Under the pieces are notes generated by a model. It did not search any database. It was not told the DNA's origin and was given only the letters and a program-made list of their open reading frames with translations. DNA of 39,124 bases from Bacteroidales bacterium UBA6377 (lineage in GTDB: Bacteria; Bacteroidota; Bacteroidia; Bacteroidales; UBA932): assembly GCA_002438805.1 (NCBI GenBank), contig DJQV01000017.1, positions 1 to 39,124 on the forward strand, written 5' to 3'. Numbering within the stretch: the stretch's first letter is position 1; each line of letters begins with the position of its first letter. Of this stretch, positions 23,734 through 32,803 are shown piece by piece. Both the position numbers and the translations under genes were made by a program.

Positions 23734-24423
23734 TCAGAATAATTTCTTCTTGCTTGTCGTGGCTATGAACTGCTTGAGATAGAACGGCTCGAAGTACGCG
23801 CAGTCCTTGAATTCGCCCGCTTTGAATGCTTCTTCCGCGAGGGAGGCCATTGCGGATGCCTTGGGGCAGGTCTGCACGAAGACTGACTCGGGGGATGCGA
23901 TCGCTTTCATGCACTTCAGCGCCCCGTCCCCGATGAAGACAGCCGGCCCTCCGGAGAGGACTTCCCTGAAAGTCTCCCCGTCCACCACCTTCGGTTCCAC
24001 TTCTGTGAGACGCTTGCCGTCAGTGGAGTATATGGCTGTGTAGACCTCCATTCTGCGGGCATCCACCATAGGGATTATATGCCTGATGTTCTCGGGGATG
24101 CCTTCTTCCATGGCCTGTCTGGCGAGGATGTCGAGAGTCCCGACGGCCAGAAGCGGAAGCCCGGCTGCAAAGCACAGCCCCTTGGCGGTGGACACCCCCA
24201 CCCTGAGCCCGGTGTAGGAGCCTGGGCCGGCGCTGACGCACACTGCATCGCAGTCCTTGACCGTCAGTCCCGTTTCTTCCAGCACCTGCCCTATGAACGG
24301 GGCCGTCATGGCCGCATGGGCTTTGGGTGCGTCACTCTCCCTTGAAGCGATGATCTTCCCGTCCTGCTCCAGAGCCACGGAGCACAGGGAAGTCGAGGTT
24401 TCTATAAGTATGATTCTGCTCAT
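23734..24423 (-). CDS. tsaB: tRNA threonylcarbamoyladenosine synthesis protein TsaB
   Basis: The 229-residue ASKHA-fold protein has the N-terminal ILIETSTSLCSVAL, the CVSAGPGSYTGLRVGVSTAKGL core, and VDARRMEVYTA, all diagnostic of TsaB (YeaZ). It scaffolds TsaD and TsaE in making t6A at position 37 of ANN-decoding tRNAs. The start overlaps the TGA of the cvpA-like gene by 4 bases. Confidence 0.94.
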   Translation of the reverse strand: MSRIILIETSTSLCSVALEQDGKIIASRESDAPKAHAAMTAPFIGQVLEETGLTVKDCDAVCVSAGPGSYTGLRVGVSTAKGLCFAAGLPLLAVGTLDILARQAMEEGIPENIRHIIPMVDARRMEVYTAIYSTDGKRLTEVEPKVVDGETFREVLSGGPAVFIGDGALKCMKAIASPESVFVQTCPKASAMASLAEEAFKAGEFKDCAYFEPFYLKQFIATTSKKKLF

Positions 24424-24935
24424 ATCATATATGCTGTCTGTCCGAGTCCGGTCACATAATTCTTGATGTACGGGAAAACCTTTCCTGCAAGGTCCCTCAG
24501 GGCGTGGTAGACTGTGGCGTTGTCAAGGCTGGACGGGTCCACGATGTGGGCCGATGCGTTGACGCTCTCGAAGAGCAATATCAGCAGGCCCAGCACGACC
24601 GCCACCTTGAAGACCCCTATCACCAGGCCGAGCAGGCCGTTGATCCACCCGAGAAACACTATCTTCAGAAGCCTTGTCAACAGTGAACCCAGAAGCCCCA
24701 TGAGGAATACCACCAGCACAACGATCAGTATGAAACTGACGATGTGCAGGATGACCTTGTCGATGCTGATGTATTGTGCGAGCCAGATGCTCAGCGAAGA
24801 TGAGAAATAGAATGCCGCCCACACCCCGACGATTATGGAGACGAGTTCGACCACCTGCTTGACGAAACCCTTGCGGATCCCGTAGACGATGGCGGGGACG
24901 AAACATATAAGCAGTACTATATCTATGATTGCCAT
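24420..24935 (-). CDS. CvpA-family membrane protein
   Basis: The 171-residue protein has four predicted membrane segments; AIIDIVLLICFVPAIVYGIRKGFVKQVVEL is the conserved start (the DI...G..RGF(V/I) pattern), followed by FILIVVLVVFLMGLLG and GLLGLVIGVFKVAVVLGLLILLF. CvpA proteins are linked to colicin V production and envelope functions in other bacteria; the precise role is unknown. The ATG at 24935 is used because the conserved family N-terminus begins there; the frame stays open 26 codons upstream into the ileS promoter. First gene of the cvpA-tsaB-membrane protein unit. Confidence 0.85.
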   Translation of the reverse strand: MAIIDIVLLICFVPAIVYGIRKGFVKQVVELVSIIVGVWAAFYFSSSLSIWLAQYISIDKVILHIVSFILIVVLVVFLMGLLGSLLTRLLKIVFLGWINGLLGLVIGVFKVAVVLGLLILLFESVNASAHIVDPSSLDNATVYHALRDLAGKVFPYIKNYVTGLGQTAYMI

Positions 24936-24961
24936 GAATTCAAAACAATTTCTTAACTTTG
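24928..24961 (+). promoter_or_regulatory. Promoter of the ileS unit
   Basis: TAACTTTG at 24954-24961 fits TAnnTTTG exactly; ATTG at 24928-24931, 22 bases before it, may be the -33 element and would lie inside the cvpA start. The predicted leader of about 60 bases holds a small hairpin (CGTCCG at 24978-24983 with CGGACG at 24995-25000). Confidence 0.55.
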
Positions 24962-25027
24962 CAAATTGTTCAGTCTGCGTCCGGAAGCCCGGAGCGGACG
25001 AGCGTAAACGCAAAATTAGTAAAAAAT

Positions 25028-28000
25028 ATGATATTCAAAGAGTATGGCGGACTTGATCTCGTGGCCGCGGCCGACGAGGTACTGAAGAAGTGGAAGGGCA
25101 TTGATGCCTTCGGCAAATCTCTCCGGCTCCGTGACGGGGCTCCGGAATTCATATTTTTTGAGGGGCCGCCTTCCGCCAACGGTATGCCGGGCATCCACCA
25201 TGTCATGGCCCGCTCCATCAAGGATGCCGTCTGCCGCTACAAGACCCAGTCCGGCTACAAGGTGCGCCGCCGCGCCGGATGGGACACCCATGGTCTGCCT
25301 GTGGAGCTCGGGGTGGAGAAGAAACTCGGCATCACCAAAGATGACATAGGCAAGAAGATCAGCGTAGAAGAGTACAACCGCACCTGCCGCGCTGAAGTGA
25401 TGAAATATACCGCCGAGTGGCGCACTCTCACGGAGCGCATCGGCTACTGGGTTGATATGGACGACCCTTATGTGACTTATGACAATCGCTATATCGAGAC
25501 CCTCTGGTGGCTTCTCAAGGATATCTACGGCAAGGGCCTGCTCTACAAGGGCAAGAGCATCCAGCCGTATTCTCCGGCTGCCGGCACGGGGCTGAGCAGC
25601 CACGAACTCAACCAGCCGGGCTGCTACCGTGACGTCAAGGACACCACCTGCACCGTGCAGTTCAAGGTTGTGGGGGAGGATGATCTCTATTTCCTCGCCT
25701 GGACAACCACCCCGTGGACTCTGCCGTCCAATACCGCTCTCTGCGTGGGCCCGAACATCGATTATGTCAAGGTGAAGTCTTCCAATCCGTACACCGGCAA
25801 GCCTGCTACATACATCGTGGCCGAGGCTCTGGTAGGTTCCCTTTTTAACGACAAGATTCCGTATGAGGTGCTGCCCGGCAGTTTCAAGGGATCCACGCTC
25901 GTTGGCATGCGCTACGAGCAGCTGATTCCGTGGTTCCGACCGGATGAGGGTGCGTTCAGGGTGATCAGCGGGGACTATGTCTCCACGGAGGAGGGTACCG
26001 GCATCGTGCATATAGCTCCGACCTTCGGTGCGGATGATGCCAAGGTGGCCAAGGCTGCCGGGGTGCCGGCGCTCATGGTGATCGACGCGGACGGCGCGCC
26101 CCAGGCCCAGGTTGACCTCAAGGGGCGTTTCTACCGCATCGAGGACATGGACCCGAAGTATGTGGCCGAGAGGGTTTCCCCTGATTATAAGGAGTGGGCG
26201 GGGCGTTATGTCAAGAATGCCTACGATGACTCCCTCCCGGCGGACGCTCCGACTCTGGACGTGGACATCTGCGTGATGCTCAAGCGTGAGGGAAAGGCTT
26301 TCCGCATCGAGAAGAAAGTCCACTCGTATCCACACTGCTGGCGCACCGACAAGCCTGTGCTCTACTACCCACTCAACAGCTGGTTCATCAGGACCACAGC
26401 CGTGAGGGACAAGATGATAGAGCTCAACAACGGCATCATCTGGAAGCCTGAGTCCACCGGGACCGGACGTTTCGGGAAGTGGCTGGAGAACATCCAGGAC
26501 TGGAACCTCAGCCGCAGCCGCTACTGGGGCACGCCTCTCCCGATATGGAGGACCGAGGACGGCCGGGAGGAGAAGTGCATCGGCTCGCTGAAGGAGCTCT
26601 ATGCCGAGATCGACAGGGCCGTGGAGGCCGGAGTGATGAAGACCAACCCTCTCCGCGACCTTGGCTTCGACCCGGAAGACATGGGCAAGGAGAACTATGA
26701 CAGGATTGACCTGCACCGCCCTTATGTGGACAACATCTTCCTTGTGAGCCCTTCGGGGAAGAAGATGACACGCGAGACGGACCTTATAGACGTGTGGTTC
26801 GATTCCGGCTCGATGCCTTATGCCCAGACCGGGCTGAGGGGCATCGGCACTCCGGATTTCGGTTGTACGGCGGACTTCATCGCCGAAGGCGTGGATCAGA
26901 CCAGAGGCTGGTTCTACACCCTGCATGCCATCCATACCATGGTCAGCGGCACGCCGGCTTTCCGCCGCGTGATCTCCAACGGGCTGGTGCTCGACAAGAA
27001 CGGGGACAAGATGAGCAAACGTCTCGGCAATGCAGTTGACCCGTTCAAGGCGCTCGACAAGTTCGGCCCTGACGCGCTGCGCTGGTATATGCTCACCAAC
27101 GCCCAGCCGTGGGACAATCTGAAGTTTGACGAATCCGGCGTGGAAGAGGTGCGCCGCAAGTTCTTCGGCACGCTGTACAACTCGTATTCCGTATTTGCGC
27201 TCTATGCCAATATAGACAAATTCGACCCATCTGCGGAGAAGGTCCCTTATGGGGAGAGGCCGATGTTCGACCGCTGGATAATCAGCCGCATGAACACGCT
27301 TGTGAAGTCAGTCGAGGCGGCATACGAGGATTATGACCTCACTTCCGCCGGCCGTCTTGTGCAGGATTTTGTCTGCGACGACCTGAGCAACTGGTATATC
27401 CGTCTCAACAAGAAGCGCCTCTGGGGTTCCGGAATGACAGCGGACAAACTTTCTGCGTATCAGACTCTTTATGAGGTGCTCCGCACCGTCGCCCTCATCT
27501 CAGCTCCTATAGCGCCGTTCTTTATGGACAGGCTATGGACGGATCTTGTACCGGGCTCGGAGTCGGTGCATTTCGAGAGCATGCCTGTGGCCGACAGTTC
27601 TCTGGTGGACAAGGATCTCGAGGAGAGCATGAGTTTTGCGCAGAAGGCATCCTCTATGGTGCTGGCCCTACGCAAGAAGGTGGGCATCAATGTCCGCAAG
27701 CCTCTCGCCAAGGTGCTTGTGCCGGTGCTTGACGATACCGTCAAGGAGCATATCCAGAAGGTGAGTGACATCTTCCTTACTGAGGTTAATGTCAAGGAGA
27801 TAGAGTTCCTGCATGACACTACAGGCATAATCACGAAGAAGATCAAGCCTAATTTCAAGACGCTCGGAAAGGTCTATGGCAAGAGGATGAAGGAGATAGC
27901 CGCCGCTTTCGCCATCCTTACCCAGGAGCAGATCGCGGATATCGAGCGTGCCGGTGCGGATTACGTGCTGCATCTTCCTGACGGGGATGTCACCCTCGGC

Positions 28001-28384
28001 AAGTCTGACTACGAGATCAGCTCCGAGGACATGCCGGGCTGGCTCGTGGCCACGGAGGGGACGCTCACCATCGCGCTCGACATCGTGCAGACTCCTGATC
28101 TTCTCCGGGAAGGAGTCGCCCGGGAGCTCATCCATCCGATCCAGAACTTGCGCAAGGAGAGCGGGTTCGAAGTGACGGACAGGATCGACACGGTGATATA
28201 TGCCGGCGGTGAGGCGTATGGCGAGATAAGCGATGCACTCAAGGAGTATTCCGAATATGTGGCGGCTCAGACCCTGTCCCTGTCACTTTCTCTCAAGAAA
28301 ATGGATGAGGCTCCGGACGAAGCCTCACCGGTGGAGTGGGGGGAAGGCTCGATTAAGATATCAGTGGAGAAACATTTAAAATAA
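25028..28384 (+). CDS. ileS: Isoleucyl-tRNA synthetase
   Basis: The 1118-residue class I synthetase has the HIGH-equivalent in PPSANGMPGIHHVMAR (residues 55-58), the editing domain with WTTTPWTLPSNTAL and the GTGIVHIAP segment, YCHW-equivalent PHCWRTDKPVLYYP, IDVWFDSGSMPYAQ, and KMSKR at about residue 661. The long C-terminal part (anticodon-binding domain and extension) is of the IleRS type found in Bacteroidetes and eukaryotic cytosol. No zinc-finger cysteine cluster was noticed at the end. The ATG at 25028 begins MIFKEYGGLDL, the natural start; a longer frame runs through the promoter. Followed 7 bases later by the TraR/DksA gene. Confidence 0.97.
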   Translation: MIFKEYGGLDLVAAADEVLKKWKGIDAFGKSLRLRDGAPEFIFFEGPPSANGMPGIHHVMARSIKDAVCRYKTQSGYKVRRRAGWDTHGLPVELGVEKKLGITKDDIGKKISVEEYNRTCRAEVMKYTAEWRTLTERIGYWVDMDDPYVTYDNRYIETLWWLLKDIYGKGLLYKGKSIQPYSPAAGTGLSSHELNQPGCYRDVKDTTCTVQFKVVGEDDLYFLAWTTTPWTLPSNTALCVGPNIDYVKVKSSNPYTGKPATYIVAEALVGSLFNDKIPYEVLPGSFKGSTLVGMRYEQLIPWFRPDEGAFRVISGDYVSTEEGTGIVHIAPTFGADDAKVAKAAGVPALMVIDADGAPQAQVDLKGRFYRIEDMDPKYVAERVSPDYKEWAGRYVKNAYDDSLPADAPTLDVDICVMLKREGKAFRIEKKVHSYPHCWRTDKPVLYYPLNSWFIRTTAVRDKMIELNNGIIWKPESTGTGRFGKWLENIQDWNLSRSRYWGTPLPIWRTEDGREEKCIGSLKELYAEIDRAVEAGVMKTNPLRDLGFDPEDMGKENYDRIDLHRPYVDNIFLVSPSGKKMTRETDLIDVWFDSGSMPYAQTGLRGIGTPDFGCTADFIAEGVDQTRGWFYTLHAIHTMVSGTPAFRRVISNGLVLDKNGDKMSKRLGNAVDPFKALDKFGPDALRWYMLTNAQPWDNLKFDESGVEEVRRKFFGTLYNSYSVFALYANIDKFDPSAEKVPYGERPMFDRWIISRMNTLVKSVEAAYEDYDLTSAGRLVQDFVCDDLSNWYIRLNKKRLWGSGMTADKLSAYQTLYEVLRTVALISAPIAPFFMDRLWTDLVPGSESVHFESMPVADSSLVDKDLEESMSFAQKASSMVLALRKKVGINVRKPLAKVLVPVLDDTVKEHIQKVSDIFLTEVNVKEIEFLHDTTGIITKKIKPNFKTLGKVYGKRMKEIAAAFAILTQEQIADIERAGADYVLHLPDGDVTLGKSDYEISSEDMPGWLVATEGTLTIALDIVQTPDLLREGVARELIHPIQNLRKESGFEVTDRIDTVIYAGGEAYGEISDALKEYSEYVAAQTLSLSLSLKKMDEAPDEASPVEWGEGSIKISVEKHLK

Positions 28385-28391
28385 GCCTATT

Positions 28392-28814
28392 ATGTCAGAT
28401 GTTAAGAAAGATGCTCCTGTGACGGAGAAGACCCGCTATTCCGATGCTGAACTGGCGGAGTTCAAGGCTATTATCGAAGAGAAACTTGCCCAGGCCAAGG
28501 CTGAGTACAATACTCTCCGCGAGGTTGTGCTGCACAATGGCACCAACGATATAGAAGATACCTCGCCTTCATTCAAGACAGTTGAGGACGACGGGGCCAA
28601 CCAGCGCTCCAAAGAGGAGGCGAGCCAGCTTGCCCAGAGGCAGTATAAGTTCATCAAGAACCTTGAGGCTGCGCTTGCACGTATCGAGAACAAGACTTAC
28701 GGGATCTGCCGCTCTACCGGGAAACTCATCCCAAAGGAGAGACTGATCAGGGTTCCTCACGCCACCCTGACCGTGGAAGCAAAGGAAAAGCTTGCCAAGG
28801 AGGGCAAGAATTAG
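28392..28814 (+). CDS. TraR/DksA-family protein
   Basis: The 140-residue protein starts with a charged coiled coil (about residues 18-100, FKAIIEEKLAQAKAEYNTLREVV) and ends in YGICRSTGKLIPKERL and VPHATLTVEAKEKLA. This is the DksA/TraR C-terminal finger, but only one cysteine remains of the usual four, as commonly seen in Bacteroidetes members. DksA-like proteins bind the RNA polymerase secondary channel. Here the gene is flanked by ileS and lspA, an arrangement often found in this phylum. Its last base is shared with the start codon of lspA. Confidence 0.88.
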   Translation: MSDVKKDAPVTEKTRYSDAELAEFKAIIEEKLAQAKAEYNTLREVVLHNGTNDIEDTSPSFKTVEDDGANQRSKEEASQLAQRQYKFIKNLEAALARIENKTYGICRSTGKLIPKERLIRVPHATLTVEAKEKLAKEGKN

Positions 28815-29404
28815 TGCCGGCCAATGTTTCAGCCGCGGGAGCCGGAGGTTCCAGAAAAGGGCTGTGGCTCCTGCTTCTGGGGGTCGCTCTCGTGGTCATC
28901 GACCAGATCATCAAGGTGATCGTCAAGACCAACATGGATCTGGGTGAGCAGATATATGTGATCGGCCAGTGGTTCCGGATATGCTTCGTCGAGAACGAGG
29001 GGATGGCGTTCGGCATGGCTTTCGGTGGGGCAGTGGGGAAGTTCCTGCTTTCGCTTTTCCGCATCTGCCTGAGCGGAGCGCTTATCTGGTGGATACATTC
29101 TCTGCTCAAGAAGGGGACTGCGCCGACCGGAGTGCTTGTCGGCTTGACCTTGATTACGGCCGGGGCGATAGGAAATATCATCGATTGCCTTTTCTACGGG
29201 CTGATCTGGGGCTATGCTCCGTTCATGTTCGGGAAGGTGGTGGACATGTTCTATTTTCCGCTCATCTGCAGCGGGGAGAAGGTGATCTTCTTCAGCCCGG
29301 TGTTCAATTTCGCTGATTCATGCGTGACTGTCGGGGCGTTCTATCTCCTGCTCTTCCAGTGGAAGTTCTTCTCCGGGGAGGACAAGAAAAAGGAGGCGAA
29401 GTGA
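28814..29404 (+). CDS. lspA: Lipoprotein signal peptidase (signal peptidase II)
   Basis: The 196-residue protein has four membrane helices and the two catalytic aspartates in GAIGNIIDCLFYG and FNFADSCVTVGAF; VVIDQIIKVIVK and FVENEGMAFGMAF are also conserved. It cleaves the signal peptides of prolipoproteins, of which this window encodes several. The start is GTG at 28814, overlapping the TAG of the preceding gene by one base; no in-frame ATG gives a full first helix. A cytosolic tail with KKKEAK ends the protein. Compared with E. coli LspA (164 residues) it has a longer loop. Confidence 0.95.
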   Translation: MPANVSAAGAGGSRKGLWLLLLGVALVVIDQIIKVIVKTNMDLGEQIYVIGQWFRICFVENEGMAFGMAFGGAVGKFLLSLFRICLSGALIWWIHSLLKKGTAPTGVLVGLTLITAGAIGNIIDCLFYGLIWGYAPFMFGKVVDMFYFPLICSGEKVIFFSPVFNFADSCVTVGAFYLLLFQWKFFSGEDKKKEAK

Positions 29405-29419
29405 TTTTTAAAGATATTT

Positions 29420-29450
29420 TTTGCAAATAATCGGAAAATATCTAAATTTG
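29420..29450 (+). promoter_or_regulatory. Promoter of tRNA-Ser
   Basis: TTTG at 29420-29423, 19 bases, then TAAATTTG at 29443-29450: a full match to the Bacteroidetes TTTG/TAnnTTTG pattern. Transcription would begin about 10 bases before the mature tRNA. Confidence 0.8.
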
Positions 29451-29466
29451 CAGTCCCATACGGGAA

Positions 29467-29551
29467 GGAGAGTTGGCCGAGTGGTTGATGGCGGCAGTCT
29501 TGAAAACTGTTGACCTTAACGGGTTCGGGGGTTCGAATCCCTCACTCTCCG
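29467..29551 (+). tRNA. tRNA-Ser (anticodon UGA)
   Basis: The 85-base class II tRNA has acceptor arms GGAGAGT (29467-29473) and ACTCTCC (29544-29550) that pair perfectly, with G as discriminator. The anticodon loop is CTTGAAA with TGA at 29501-29503. A long variable arm (about TTGACCTTAACGGG region) and the T arm GGGGGTTCGAATCCC follow. CCA is not encoded. It reads UCA and related serine codons. Confidence 0.95.
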
Positions 29552-29561
29552 CAAGGTATTG

Positions 29562-29597
29562 AAGTCCAGCGCGTAGCGTTGGACTTTTTGTTTTTTT
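29562..29597 (+). terminator. Intrinsic terminator after tRNA-Ser
   Basis: An 11-bp stem (29562-29572 with 29576-29586, one G-T pair, 3-base loop) is followed by TTTTTGTTTTTTT. It separates the tRNA from the permease gene. Confidence 0.9.
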
Positions 29598-29602
29598 GAG
29601 GG

Positions 29603-30058
29603 ATGATGTTCGTTACTTTGGCTGTTGTGGGCCTTGTGGCCGGGCTGCTTTCCGGAGCGGTAGGTTTTGGCGGGAGCATGATCCTGCTGCCGTTTTCCAC
29701 CATAGCCCAGTTGATGAACAATCTTTCAAGGGTGGCAATCGGTTGGAAATCTGTCAACTGGAGGGCTGTGGCAGCTTTTCTGCTCCTTGCCGTGCCGTTC
29801 ACCGCATTGGGCGCGTTCGGGTTTGCCAAGGTTCCCAAGGGCCCGATGGCCATCGTGCTATGCGTGTTTCTTATCATATTCGCCATCTTGAAACTGACGG
29901 GGAAGATGAAGCTTCCGCACAAGCCTCTTACAATGATGCTCGGCAACTTCATCGCCATGCGCTTCATACGCAATGTCAACAAAGACTTCTACAAGAAAAT
30001 CGTAGCGGGGGTGATGATTGTCGTTTCACTGTGGATGATCATATCAAGAGTGGTTTAG
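29603..30058 (+). CDS. Shortened TSUP (TauE/SafE)-family membrane permease
   Basis: The 151-residue protein carries N-terminal VGLVAGLLSGAVGFGGSMILLP and STIAQLMNNLSRVAIGW, then a helix VAAFLLLAVPFTALGAFGFA and VLCVFLIIFAILKL, ending with NFIAMRFIRNVNKDFYKKIVAGVMI. These match the ends and middle of TSUP transporters, which are normally about 250 residues with two repeated GxxGGG-type halves. Here the loop after LLP (about 15 residues) and most of the second half (about 60 residues, joined at TMMLG-NFIAM) appear to be missing, though the frame is intact. The protein may be non-functional. Start at 29603 or 29606. TSUP proteins export or import sulfur compounds and organic anions. Confidence 0.65.
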   Translation: MMFVTLAVVGLVAGLLSGAVGFGGSMILLPFSTIAQLMNNLSRVAIGWKSVNWRAVAAFLLLAVPFTALGAFGFAKVPKGPMAIVLCVFLIIFAILKLTGKMKLPHKPLTMMLGNFIAMRFIRNVNKDFYKKIVAGVMIVVSLWMIISRVV

Positions 30059-30120
30059 AGGTTTTTATGTGGCTTGTAAAAAATATGCCGCAGCACATGA
30101 CAGGGAATGAAAAAGTTTTC

Positions 30121-30128
30121 TATATTTG
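30121..30128 (+). promoter_or_regulatory. Promoter -7 box of the repeat-lipoprotein pair
   Basis: TATATTTG fits TAnnTTTG exactly; a -33 TTTG is not clear. It implies a leader of about 55 bases, AT-rich, before the ATG at 30191. Confidence 0.5.
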
Positions 30129-30190
30129 TCGCGGTTAGTAAAAAAAGAAAACGGTATTTCTTTAGATATCCGGTTAATATTCCAAATACA

Positions 30191-32788
30191 ATGAAGTACA
30201 AATTCCTGTTATTGTGCTCTGTGGCCGCCCTGTTCGGTTTTGCGGCTTGTACAGAGAAGAACGGGCCTGCGCCGGAAGAGGAGGGACTGTATCTCTCCGC
30301 TTCCAAGAAGGGCGGGACCCCGGTGACGGTCGAGAAGGACCGCAAGACCGCTTCGGTCGAGTTTTCATCCTACAGTTCTTTTGCAATGGTCGATGTCGAG
30401 ACAGTACTGGACTGGGACTGCATCGTCAATGAAGAGGCTGCATCTTGGTGTCAGGCGGAGGCCGTCGGTGGTGGTGTCCGCATCTTGGTGCAGACCAACG
30501 AAAGTTTCAAGGAGCGCTCCGCGACCGTGACTATAGCAAGCGGAGAAGAGGCCATGGCGAGTGTGGCGGTCAGGCAGTCCGGCAAGTCCGAGGAGCCTAA
30601 GCTCAAACTTGAGCATGAGTCGCTTGTCTTCCCGGAAGCGGGGCGGAGTGTGACATTCTCAGTCCTCACCAATACTTCATCGTGGGAAGTCTCAGCTCCA
30701 GGTGATGCCTCCTGGTTGAGCGTCACCCCGGACTATGAGGCTAACACCGTCACTGTCACCTCGGATGCCAACGCCACCGGGGCGGACCGCAGCGCGCAAC
30801 TGACCTTCTCCTGCAAGCAGGACGGGGAAGTGCTCGCTTCCGAGAGTCTCCCTGTGGAGCAGTGGGGCCCGTGCCTGACGTTCACGGTCACGGTCGGTGC
30901 CGGAGACAAGATCGCCCTTCCGCTTGCGGGCAAGGACATGGACCTCAAGATCGACTGGGGCGAGGGTGAACTCTTCGACCCGTATCACATTCAGGGCACG
31001 ATAGCTTCCGTCAGCACCATGGTGGAGTATCTGAGTTATACCTACAAGGATGGCGGAGAATACGATGTCACGGTACACGGCCATGTCCCAATCATCACCG
31101 CCTATCTTGACAATGTGCTGATGGACAGCAAGTATATGCGCAAGATAACAGCCGTGAAGTCATGGGGCAAGGAGAAGTTCTCACTGCTGACATCCGCATT
31201 CTACGGCGCCGGCCTCAAGACAGTAGCGCCTGATACATATCATGCCCTTGATCAGGTTACCGATGTCAGGTCTCTTTTCATGGAATGCTCAAATCTTGAG
31301 TCAGTACCGGCAGACCTTTTCAGTGAGATGAAAGCTGTGGACTTCAACAGCGTCTTCTTCGGCTGCTCATCCTTGACGGAGATTCCTGCCGGCCTGTTTG
31401 ACAAGAACACAGCCGTGACTTCTTTTGTCTCCACATTCAAGGGAACCGGAATCGGGACTGTCCCGGCGGGGCTGTTTGACAAGAATGCGGAGGTGGAGTG
31501 TTTCGAGAGCACTTTCGCCGATTGCCAATACCTTGAGAGCGTCCCGGAAGGGCTCTTCAAGAACAACACCAAGGTCACCTCGTTCAACTCCACATTCTCC
31601 GGCACCGGCCTCAAGACCGTGCCCGCAGGGCTGTTCTCCACCAACACGGAAGTGACGGATTTCGACTCAGTCTTCTATGAAAGCGCCCTGGAGGTGATTC
31701 CTGCCGGCCTTTTCTCTGCCAGCAAGAAAGTGGAGACTTTCGAGTCCGCATTCAACCGCACCGCCGTCAGTGAAATACCTGCCGGGCTGTTTGACAGTGC
31801 CGTCAATGCGAAAAGTTTCAAGTCAACATTCTACAGTTGCGAAAGCCTGTCTTCCGTCCCTGCGGGCCTGTTCGACAAGTGCGTGAGCGTCACCAGTTTC
31901 AACCAGACCTTCAACCACTGTGTCTCTCTGACAGCAGTGCCATCCGGCCTCTTCGACCACTGTCCTCTGGTGGAGGATGTGGCCATGTGTTTCAAGGACA
32001 CCGGAATTTCGGAGATTCCTGCGGGGGTTCTCGACAAGCTCACCAAGGTGACTTCGCTCCAGAGTCTGTTCGAGGATTGCGTGAATATCGAATCAGTGCC
32101 GGACAATCTCTTTGCCGCCTGCTCTTCTGTGACGGACTTTTCAAACGTGTTCGCCGGCTGCACGGGTATCAAGACCTTGGGGAGCAACATTTTCCCTGCG
32201 TCAACAGTGAACCTTTCGTCAGCTTTCAACAGCTGTTCGTCCCTTTCTGAGATTCCGGAGGGCATATTCAGCGGCCTTTCTGAGGTGACCAAGTTCGACA
32301 ACGTCTTCGAGGGTTGCACGTCCATCGTCACCGTACCGGCAGAACTGTTCAAGGACAACACAAAGGTCACCAGTTTCCAGTACGCTTTCAGGAACTGTGA
32401 AAACCTTGTCACCGTAGGTAATCCGGATGATGCTGACGGATGCATATTCAAATATGCCCCGGATGCTACGGACTTCGGGTACGTGTTCCAGAACTGTTCC
32501 GCGCTCGAGAGGATTCCTGCCCACAGTTTCGCCTACAACAAGAAGGCGTTCTCTTTCCAGTGCACCTTCGATGAGTGCAGGAGGCTGACAGGGGAGTCTC
32601 CGTATGCGGAGGTCGAGGTGGATGTCACAGCCGAGGACGGCAGTGTCAGCAAAGTCCTCAAGAAGATCCATCTCTATGAGCGTGAGCTGTATCCGGATGT
32701 GTTCACCGCGCCGTACGCTTACTCGTACTGCTTCTACGGATGCGAGAAACTGTCCGACTATGATAACATTCCTTATGCGTGGAACTGA
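30191..32788 (+). CDS. Secreted lipoprotein with BACON-like domains and leucine-rich BspA-type repeats
   Basis: The 865-residue protein has a signal peptide ending FAA-C20. Residues about 45-230 look like two BACON-type beta-sandwich domains (ASWCQAE..., SATVTIASG...VAVRQSG; then SWEVSAPGDASWLSV...LPVEQWG). A PKD-like segment follows with IDWGEGELFD (about residue 254) and SYTYKDGGEYDVTVHG. From about residue 347 to 800 there are some 16 repeats of 26-27 residues with the consensus F..C..L..VPAGLFDKNT.VTSF.S.F, a leucine-rich BspA/DUF285-like pattern. A C-terminal cap ends with CFYGCEKLSDYDNIPYAWN. It is likely a surface adhesin or glycan-binding protein; no enzyme motif. The upstream ATG at 30107 is disfavoured because the signal peptide begins at 30191. 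Confidence 0.8.
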   Translation: MKYKFLLLCSVAALFGFAACTEKNGPAPEEEGLYLSASKKGGTPVTVEKDRKTASVEFSSYSSFAMVDVETVLDWDCIVNEEAASWCQAEAVGGGVRILVQTNESFKERSATVTIASGEEAMASVAVRQSGKSEEPKLKLEHESLVFPEAGRSVTFSVLTNTSSWEVSAPGDASWLSVTPDYEANTVTVTSDANATGADRSAQLTFSCKQDGEVLASESLPVEQWGPCLTFTVTVGAGDKIALPLAGKDMDLKIDWGEGELFDPYHIQGTIASVSTMVEYLSYTYKDGGEYDVTVHGHVPIITAYLDNVLMDSKYMRKITAVKSWGKEKFSLLTSAFYGAGLKTVAPDTYHALDQVTDVRSLFMECSNLESVPADLFSEMKAVDFNSVFFGCSSLTEIPAGLFDKNTAVTSFVSTFKGTGIGTVPAGLFDKNAEVECFESTFADCQYLESVPEGLFKNNTKVTSFNSTFSGTGLKTVPAGLFSTNTEVTDFDSVFYESALEVIPAGLFSASKKVETFESAFNRTAVSEIPAGLFDSAVNAKSFKSTFYSCESLSSVPAGLFDKCVSVTSFNQTFNHCVSLTAVPSGLFDHCPLVEDVAMCFKDTGISEIPAGVLDKLTKVTSLQSLFEDCVNIESVPDNLFAACSSVTDFSNVFAGCTGIKTLGSNIFPASTVNLSSAFNSCSSLSEIPEGIFSGLSEVTKFDNVFEGCTSIVTVPAELFKDNTKVTSFQYAFRNCENLVTVGNPDDADGCIFKYAPDATDFGYVFQNCSALERIPAHSFAYNKKAFSFQCTFDECRRLTGESPYAEVEVDVTAEDGSVSKVLKKIHLYERELYPDVFTAPYAYSYCFYGCEKLSDYDNIPYAWN

Positions 32789-32803
32789 TAATACAGAAGA
32801 AAG

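Noticed and set aside
24962..25027. Possible riboswitch or T-box leader before ileS
   Set aside because: The leader is only about 60 bases with one small hairpin; no T-box sequence or terminator/antiterminator pair can be drawn.
25016..26935. A 639-codon open frame antisense to ileS
   Set aside because: ileS is certain and this frame is its mirror; long antisense frames are common in GC-rich coding DNA. No motifs seen.
31250..32590. CRISPR-like regularly spaced repeats
   Set aside because: The periodicity is 78-81 bases and in frame; it is the coding repeat of the leucine-rich protein, not an array of identical repeats.
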